The notes under the pieces were generated by a model, which saw only the letters and a list, made by a program, of their open reading frames with translations, was not told where the DNA came from and did no database searches. Shown one piece after another: positions 57,541-64,000 of a DNA stretch of 64,000 bases. The stretch's first letter is position 1. Every line of letters starts with the position of its first letter. Position numbers and translations under genes: made by a program. The DNA comes from Steinernema hermaphroditum (taxonomy: Eukaryota; Nematoda; Chromadorea; Rhabditida; Steinernematidae): NCBI GenBank assembly GCA_030435675.1, contig CM059621.1, forward strand, positions 12,710,001 through 12,774,000, given 5' to 3'.

Positions 57541-58902
57541 CTACTGCTTCAGAGCCTCCAAAACCCTTCGGTCGTACTCCCGCATCCTTTGGTGCTTCGC
57601 TCGGGCGATCTGATTTTTCTCCTGTGGGCCAGTAACATTTCTCCGTGGGATGTGCCTTAAACAATCGAGCTGAGACGCATAGCACATACATGAACGAACT
57701 ACCTTCTGAGAACTTCTGGCCAATCACCTCTCGTCGCGTAAACGTCTTGGAGAATGTGCATCACAGCCACCAGCGTCAAGTACTTTGTTCCCGATTCCCA
57801 CTTCACATACTTGTCCAGCGGCAGTTTCACACTCCGCACTCCGTCGGCCTCGGCGGCTTCCTTCGAGGCGTATAGGGGTATTCCGTGTTCGACGACGCGG
57901 TCGACGATGCCTCCGATGACGAAAACGTCGTCGTCTTCGATGGTTTCCAGCTCCTCTTCTGCGTTGGGACTGAGGTACCGTATCCTCTCGCGTGGAAACA
58001 GTTCTGTAATGCCCTTCGGGGTGTATTCAGGGACGGCAACTCTTGGTGAATCCAATGCGGTCAAGTGCCTCAAATTACAAGCTACGTATCGATAAATTTC
58101 ATAAAGCACTCTATAAAACAAACTACTGTAACCAGCACTCACTTTTGCTTTGCTTTCACCAGTTCAGGCGACAACGAAAAGTCGCAGTTGGCGAAGTACA
58201 TCGGCCACGGTTCTTTCTTCGCCCGATTCTCACTGATTACGTACTGCAGCTGCATCGCCGTCAGATTCAATCCCCTCATCGAGAGATGGGGCAGAAATCT
58301 GCAGTCGAAGACGATCGTGGGCGGTTTCGACACCAGAAGCGACCGCATATAGCTCTGCTCCTCTACCTGCTTCCTCCAGCTCACCATCTTCGCTGTGTTC
58401 GTCACCATCAGCATCTGCTTGTCGTCCTTCTGCATCTCCATCAGTCGCCTTTCTCTCGTTTCGCGTTTTAGCGCCATCTTCTGCTTGTCTTTCTCCTTCT
58501 GAATCTCGCGCCTTCTCAGATGTTTGATGTGGTCGAGGCGCTGCTTTGCGGATTCTATCCGTGTCAGATTGATCCAGTCGGCGTCAGAAATCGTCGATGG
58601 GAAGTAGCTGTATATCCTCGAAAGTTTCTAAATGTCAAAAAGTTCTCTTCGCACAAAAGTCCTTAAATGTACCTCTGTTTCCTCCACGATGTGCTTCAGA
58701 TTCGTCATCTGCTCGTCCTGTAGAGTGCTCCAGAGCTGCTTCGATGGGTATGTTCTCAATCTGGGTGCTTCTAAAAGGACGATAAATGTGAATCCAGGCG
58801 TTATAACAAACCCCATTCTAACGGCGGTTCCAGAGGTTTCGTCTTCCCACGAGCTGCAAATCTCTGTAGCAGCTGGCAGCAGAAGGCTCGTATTCGATTC
58901 AT
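57541..58902 (-). CDS. trmt10c: tRNA m1R9 methyltransferase TRMT10C / mitochondrial RNase P protein 1
   Basis: Exons 58812-58902, 58673-58770, 58143-58627, 57703-58068, 57541-57655; 1,155 nt, 384 aa (human 403). SPOUT-fold methyltransferase that methylates purine 9 of mitochondrial tRNAs and, with MRPP2 and PRORP, forms mitochondrial RNase P. Seen: a mitochondrial presequence rich in Arg (MNRIRAFCCQLLQRFAARGK), a basic coiled coil at about 100-150, DCRFLPHLSMRGLNLTAMQL, IRYLSPNAEEEL, DDVFVIGGIVDR (SAM-binding knot), and LPLDKYVKWESGTKYLTL near the end (human LPLDKYLQWEIGNKNLTL). The start lies 5 nt after a tttcag acceptor. The presequence and the LPLDKYxxWE block favour TRMT10C over nuclear TRMT10A/B. 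Confidence 0.88.
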
Positions 58903-59266
58903 GGAGTCTGAAATAAGAAGATTCATCATGTCTCGTGTCTATCTCAGCGAACACGAGTGACTAGAGACGCGTTTATCCAGACAGGACGTCTATCCAGCAC
59001 GGGACAGACGTTCTCATAGATAGTAGACGCACCTCAGCTCTCAGAATGTCTCGTCTATCCACATGTCTAGCTACCCAAACACACACGAGATAAATCTTCT
59101 CGCACCACCGTTTACCATGAATCCAAAGACGTATAGGAGACAAACACGAACTACGACGCCAGCAGAGATAAAGCAACCGCTTCGAACGACTCTTTAACAA
59201 CGTTCAACAAGATAACAAAACAGCCAAATCGAAACAATAACAACAAATCGAAACAACAATTTAGAA
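58903..59266. other. Spacer between RPP30 and TRMT10C
   Basis: 364 bp, longer than a standard intercistronic gap. Nothing coding seen. Confidence 0.45.
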
Positions 59267-60347
59267 TTATTTACACTCGTTTATCTTCAGCTGCGCTGCA
59301 AATTCGGGCACCTCCTTGAGCCTGTCGAGTGCCGTTCCCTTAGCCGCGTCATTGAGTGCATCGGGGACGTTGTCCATGGTGGCAACGTGGATAGCTCCTC
59401 GGACGGTCTTCTTGGATTCTGCGCGGAGGAGGATTTGTCGTGCGTTCTCGGCTACGAACTTTCTGCCATCAGAAGGTTTTGCGCCGAAAAGCAAGGACAT
59501 GTTCGCCACGTCGTATGGTGCGCGAATGCTGATGACGTCTTCGGCTCCGCTTCCCATGATCACTCCTCGCCCGCCTCTTGTCATGTTCATCAGAATTCTG
59601 CCGTTTTGGAATGCCTAATATAGGATTAGGATAAGCCGAAAACGGTGCATTTAACTCACCTGACGTCGTAGTGACGAATCTCTCAGAGCTCCGGCGAAAC
59701 TGATTTCAAACCCGATACCATTCTCAACGCACGACATTATGAGCTTTCCTTTCGTAAGCCATGGAATCTTCGTGAGTGTTGGGTCGTACACGATGAGGTC
59801 GACGAAATCGCCTTTGCGCGTAAGCGTCGACAGAATCTGTTCGTCGTCGATCCGAACAGCCAGGATGTCGTACTTTCTCACGGCTTCGTGGTGCGTCAAC
59901 ATGTGGAAGAGCGCCTGATCTTGCAAGGATACCGTCAGCCTGCTGTACTGACGGAACCGCTTGCCGGCTTTCTCCAGGGCGCTCAGATCCAACTTGGAGG
60001 GATCAATAAAAAACGGTTCGGGAATTCCGTCAGCTTGCTGTTTAAACCGGCCTTTCCCGGCAGGCTTCTTCTTCTTTTTCTTGGGAGGCTCGTCATCGTC
60101 CATGTGGACCTGAAAATATAGCTTTAGCCAAGAGACGCAAACTGCGCCTTACTTCTTCGCACCGGTTACTCATCAAATCGCCGACATCGATGTTGATCAC
60201 CACGGAGTCATATCCCATGCGCACGGCTCTTTTGACGAGAGCCAGGGTCCTCTCTGCATTGCCAGTGTGCCGCAGATTCATCTCGGCAAACTGGAACTTG
60301 TTCTCCAGCCCATTCTTCGAGGGACAGGCTGCTGATGACGTGGACAT
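59267..60347 (-). CDS. rpp30: RNase P/MRP subunit p30
   Basis: Exons 60153-60347, 59660-60109, 59267-59614; 993 nt, 330 aa. Protein subunit of nuclear RNase P and RNase MRP with a TIM-barrel-like fold (PHP relative); it helps mature tRNA 5' ends and pre-rRNA. Seen: FAEMNLRHTG near the start (human FADLDLRAG), AVRMGYDSVVINI, a Lys-rich linker (PPKKKKKKPAGKG), FRQYSRLTV, YDILAVRID, DFVDLIVYD, GIGFEISFAGALRDSSLRRQ, and IRAPYDVANMSLLFG (human IRGPYDVANLGLLFG). The start lies 4 nt after a tttgtag acceptor, 239 bp after the CNOT11 stop. All on the same strand as CNOT11 and TRMT10C. Confidence 0.93.
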
Positions 60348-60585
60348 GAACCTACAAAAAGGGATAAGTAAATCACTTCCGCCATAACAGTTCAGCCCAA
60401 CTAGGAAAAATATGTATCGGTTCATCGTCGACCAAATTCAAACTCTTTGTGTGGTAAAAACTGAGACCAAAGCAGTTTTACTGTCTTCAAAACAATTAAA
60501 TATAATAAATAAAATCAACAATCATAGCAGGTTAAACATAGAAATCTACGGAAGTGCGTGTACATACATTGCGTAATTCCAGTTG
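60348..60585 (-). promoter_or_regulatory. Intercistronic spacer CNOT11 to RPP30
   Basis: About 234 bp from the CNOT11 stop to the RPP30 acceptor (60352-60353). Compatible with an operon, though no canonical AATAAA on - is visible. Confidence 0.4.
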
Positions 60586-61573
60586 CTACGAGAATTTGTG
60601 ACCCATCATGGCCGAGAGCTTCTGGAACATATTGCCAGCTTCTTTGAAGCCAGAAAACTTGACCGAAAAAGACTTCAACTCTGTCGACCTGTCAAACAAT
60701 TCTTTGGTGACGGGATTCTTGCACGTGAGCAGACCGATGATGAGGCCACAAAATAAGCGCACAAGACGGCTGGTTCGATATGGATCATCGAGAACGGATT
60801 CACAAGCAGTGATGTTGCGAGAGATCCACACTCCAAGAAGATCAGATGGGATGGTTAAGCCCTGCAATACGGAATGTAATGATCTCCTGCTGAAGAAGGA
60901 ACGCTCACCAATTCACTGCACCGAACAGCAACACCATAGATGGTTTCCACAGTTTGCACTTCAATATCCATTTTAGACAGGACAAGACAGAGCTCCTCGG
61001 CGAGAGAATAATCGCGAATGATTCGAGAGACGATCACCTCCTTGGCCAACTGTGGATAACACCGAACAAGCGGTGGAAACTGAACAGAACAAAATAACAA
61101 AATAATAGTATGGAAATCAACTCACGTTGTCCACGATGTAGCCGATTTTGTCAACGATCAGGGGTTGCTTCCGGATGTCCTCGATGATAACGTCGATTTC
61201 GCTTCTCGGATGCTGCGCGGAACCCTTCGGATCCACGAGGATCTTGATCAGCTTATCACGACTGGTCAGAGTCACAGGCTGCTCATTTTCATTGATGGTG
61301 TAGAACTTCAACAGTTCCTTGTACTTCTCCTTGAGTTCATCGGTCAACCAAGACGCCGGAATCACCGTGATTGGCTGCACCTCCGAGCAAAACCATTCGA
61401 ACTAAAATAGGTTCTCTTTAGCTCGGCTCTCTTGATGCGTGCACACGTACGTCTTCAGCTCCGACGTCCAGAACTCCTGGATTTTCATGTAGCAGAGGCG
61501 GGCTACCATCGTCGGTTGAAGTGTTTCCCGGAGCGAGCGACGACGACGAACCCTCCACTTCGTAAACGTCCAT
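60586..61573 (-). CDS. ntl-11: CCR4-NOT complex subunit 11
   Basis: Exons 61451-61573, 61126-61401, 60909-61079, 60586-60861; 846 nt, 281 aa. CNOT11 with CNOT10 docks on CNOT1 in the cytoplasmic deadenylase complex. The conserved C-terminal domain is clear: IPSDLLGVWISRNITACES (human LPPEFIHLYISNCISTCEQ), RTSRLVRLFCGLIIGLL (human MQNRLVRLVCVFLQSLI), ELKSFSVKFSGFKEAGNMF (human EVQAFCIEFSRIREAAGLF). The human protein is about 510 aa; the N-terminal half is missing here, replaced by a short Ser/Asp-rich segment. The donor of exon 1 was chosen for frame; an alternative first exon in another frame is possible. Confidence 0.8.
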
Positions 61574-61725
61574 CGAACCCAGCGACTTCTGGGATCTATA
61601 AGTTCGCAATTTGAGAGAGCACAGAGCAAAGTGATACAAAAGACGCGATCGAAGACAAATCAAATGCGCGAAACACATCGTTTCAAAATGCGACGGCGAC
61701 GAACCAACACCACAACGTCACGAAA

Positions 61726-61923
61726 CTATCGCGTCGCCGAGTTCGTGGAGCAAGAGAAATAATCGGAAGACGAACACTGAGAACCTGGAAAGCTCCACTC
61801 TGAGATCTCGTTCCGAGACCGGTACTGTCTGAAATCTGTCTCCGTCGGTGTGGTTGTCTCTTCTACGGTCGATATGAAACAAGCTATCAGAAAGCAAAAA
61901 ACGGCGAACTTTTGGGTCATCAT
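61726..61923 (-). CDS. Possible small secreted peptide
   Basis: 65-codon frame with a good signal-peptide-like start (KFAVFCFLIACFI) and a Ser/Thr-rich mature part. A donor gttctc inside it could lead to further exons. No family recognised. It lies 150 bp upstream of CNOT11 on the same strand. Confidence 0.3.
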   Translation of the reverse strand: MMTQKFAVFCFLIACFISTVEETTTPTETDFRQYRSRNEISEWSFPGSQCSSSDYFSCSTNSATR

Positions 61924-63349
61924 GTAGATCTTCTACACAGAGTGCCCTAGAGTATGTTTTTTGCAAAAGCACCGTAGTTGATAAGTCCACTTAAGGGACC
62001 AAGTCATGGAGAAAAAAAGTTTTTTTGAACGTTTTCATTTTTCGATTTTTTTTAGCTTAGCATAGCGTAGAGCAACTGTATAAACGAGGGATAGAAAGAT
62101 TTCCGGAACAAACGGTGGACATTGTACCGCGCTGGAGAGCAATGTTCATGGCATGTTTTGGTGTATTTTTTGTCATTTCTTGAAAATTACGGCGATTTTC
62201 GAGAAACCAATTTCCAAGACTCTTAAAAACTTTTTTTCCTCCGTGACCTGCTCTCTTTAAGAAATATTCCTCTGAATCGTCTCCTTCAGAAGATGAAGGC
62301 CAATTTCTTTCTTTCCCAGACCCAGGCGAATGAACGAATTGCGTGTGGTCGGAGCAGTTGTATTTGTTTGTCAGCTGTCTGAACTCACTCGACCAATCAG
62401 TCGGAGCCAACTGAACACGACCGATCATCACCGGGCCGTACGGGAAATGGCCGCCGGATGAGGTGACAAAACACAATGCGACGCCACTGAGACGGTGCAG
62501 ACAGTGTGTACAGTCTCCAAGTTCTTCTCAAACACTGATTAGCTCATGAGTTGTGAAAATTAGTTATCGTCTACAACGAAAAGGTCTACACGAAAAAACT
62601 CCTGAAGAAATTCCACCCTATTCCGAAGTTCCACCCTACTATGACGTTCCACCCTATTCAGAGAAGGTGTAAATGTTTTGACCCTTTTTTTTATCAGTAT
62701 GTTTTTCTATGGAAAGAGATTTGTAGGGTCTCTTAATCCGTTTACTAATCTGTAGGAAGGAACCCTGGGCAATTCACCAGTGAAAAACTTCTTGAAAGGG
62801 AAGCAGCCAGCAGAGACAGACGTTCCATCATGTACTGCTGCAGATGTGTTCGTTCTCTAATTCGTTGACTGATGGGACATATAAAAACAAGACGTGTCTT
62901 CTGTCACCGCAGCGTGTCACCGAACCGTCCATCCGCTCGGTAATCGCCAACCGGTCTCCGACCCGCTTTCGCCGTCTCCTCCCCGCCCACACTTCGCTTC
63001 CAACTACATGCCCCCTAGTCCTCTTCTTTGAGTCTATTATGGCCAGCTTCCGGCTGTTTATTTTCGAGCCCGCTAATCGCTGTCGCCGAGTCGTCGACTT
63101 CGGGGCGTCTCCCGTCGGCACTCTCGGCACTCAAGGACCTTCCTCCAGTCGCTCTCAATTATTGCAACTTGACCACGCGAGGGGGAGTGATTGATTTTCC
63201 GACTACAATTATGAATTCCTCCACAGCCGCTCGGAAGCGGCGAGGTGTGGCCGGTGATGGGTGCCGTCGAAATCGCGCTGATCGCGTTAGTGGAGTGTCG
63301 ATTCCTGTTTTGATAGTTGCAGAACCCTCAGCGATATGTGAGTCCCGCC
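61924..63349. other. Intergenic, one unassigned open frame
   Basis: A 139-codon frame on - at 62057-62476 has a coding-like central part (GKKVFKSLGNWFLENRRN) but no known domain or splice partners. A + frame at 62.84-63.19 kb is GC-rich and without a domain. It also contains the promoter of the membrane protein gene at the window end. Confidence 0.35.
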
Positions 63350-64000
63350 ATGGCTCCGAGAAGCAGAAAGCAGGTCGCGCGCATCCCCAACCGATGGGCC
63401 GAGGAGCTCAAGCAGAAGAACGATCCCGAATGGTACTTCTTCTACTGGCACATCGAGGTACCGTAACCCTTCGTTCCTACCTCATTCCCTCCAGATTCTC
63501 TGCCACGTTTTGAACCTCACCAACGCAGGCAACCTCCTCTACCACTATGGTCTTGTCGCTCTGAATGGCCGATTCAGCAACGACCTTTTTGAGGAGCTCA
63601 TCTACGTCTACATGGCGACCTTCACCGTCGGATTCTCTGTGGCGCTCTATCTGCACTCGCCCGAGAAGATCCTCCGCGTTCTCCAGTTTCAGGTCGGGCC
63701 TGGTGGTGACAGCTGCTTTAATAAGTGGCGGTGCTGTCATAATAATGAAAAAGTCGCACTTTCGCTGTTTCAGAGTCTCCTCGGGTGTTTCTGGCTCATC
63801 ACAGCGGTCGAGGCCGTTTACGTCACTTACAACATCGGCTTTACTAAAATTTCGAGGAAAGAATGTAAGAGTGCACCAATACCGATTGAGTGAGAAAATA
63901 TCCCAGCTGTGGTCTCTCGGAAGTCCTTGTTAGCTTCGAAGCTGGGATATTTTCCTCACCAACGACCGGTTCCATACACAAAGTGTTTGGGAAATAAAGT
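63350..64000 (+). CDS. Unrecognised multi-pass membrane protein, 5' part
   Basis: Exons 63350-63457, 63495-63692, 63774-63864 and 63907 to beyond the window end, all phase-consistent. Start MAPRSRKQVARIPNRW is basic; hydrophobic segments ILCHVLNLTNAGNLLYHYG, LIYVYMATFTVGFSVALYL and LLGCFWLITAVEAVYVTY suggest at least three membrane helices. I recognise no family. The second intron has a weak donor (gtcggg). The 3' end is cut by the window. Confidence 0.55.

Noticed and set aside
1..64000. CRISPR array, rRNA or bacterial operon structure
   Set aside because: No regularly spaced repeats or rRNA signatures; spliced genes show that this is a nematode nuclear sequence.

Overview
The window is nuclear DNA of a nematode, most likely a free-living rhabditid or diplogastrid. 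The signs are many introns of about 40-60 bp ending in TTTCAG or TTTTAG, 3' splice sites 0-6 nt upstream of start codons (as expected for spliced-leader trans-splicing), closely spaced same-strand genes, an STR-type chemoreceptor, an ShKT-domain secreted protein and a superaquaporin. I rebuilt exon structures by hand. For ten genes the summed exon lengths are an exact multiple of three with good family length, which supports the models.

Layout. 0.3-8.8 kb: three copies of an ACOT8/TesB-type acyl-CoA thioesterase (one on -, two on +) around a BTBD8-like double-BTB gene (-). 8.8-17.1 kb: gene-poor DNA with a mariner-like MITE family, a direct duplication and a 101-bp-arm foldback. 17.1-20.4 kb: a UPF1-like SF1 helicase in one very long exon. 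21.6-22.5 kb: an AQP11/12-type superaquaporin, convergent with and almost touching the first of two tandem SAMHD1-like genes (22.6-24.5 and 25.1-26.7 kb) that have lost the HD metal ligands. 27.1-29.7 kb: a membrane-anchored histidine acid phosphatase. 29.8-41.3 kb: a long gene-free tract with several repeat families, TATA elements and many TACSGTA palindromes.

41.4-48.5 kb: NUDCD1 followed 136 bp downstream by fumarylacetoacetase (FAH), probably one operon; the 2.7-kb second intron of FAH holds an ShKT-domain gene on the opposite strand. 50.6-54.7 kb: a class IA PI3-kinase catalytic subunit (AGE-1 type). 55.0-56.2 kb: an STR chemoreceptor. 57.5-61.6 kb: a same-strand cluster CNOT11, RPP30, TRMT10C, all RNA-processing factors. 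63.35 kb to the end: the 5' part of an unrecognised multi-pass membrane protein.

The most interesting items are the tandem SAMHD1-like pair without HD catalytic residues, the Asp-to-Asn change shared by all three thioesterases, the cluster joining subunits of nuclear and mitochondrial RNase P, a predicted 28-nt intron in the PI3K gene, and the clustered TACSGTA palindromes. No tRNA, rRNA or CRISPR array was seen.
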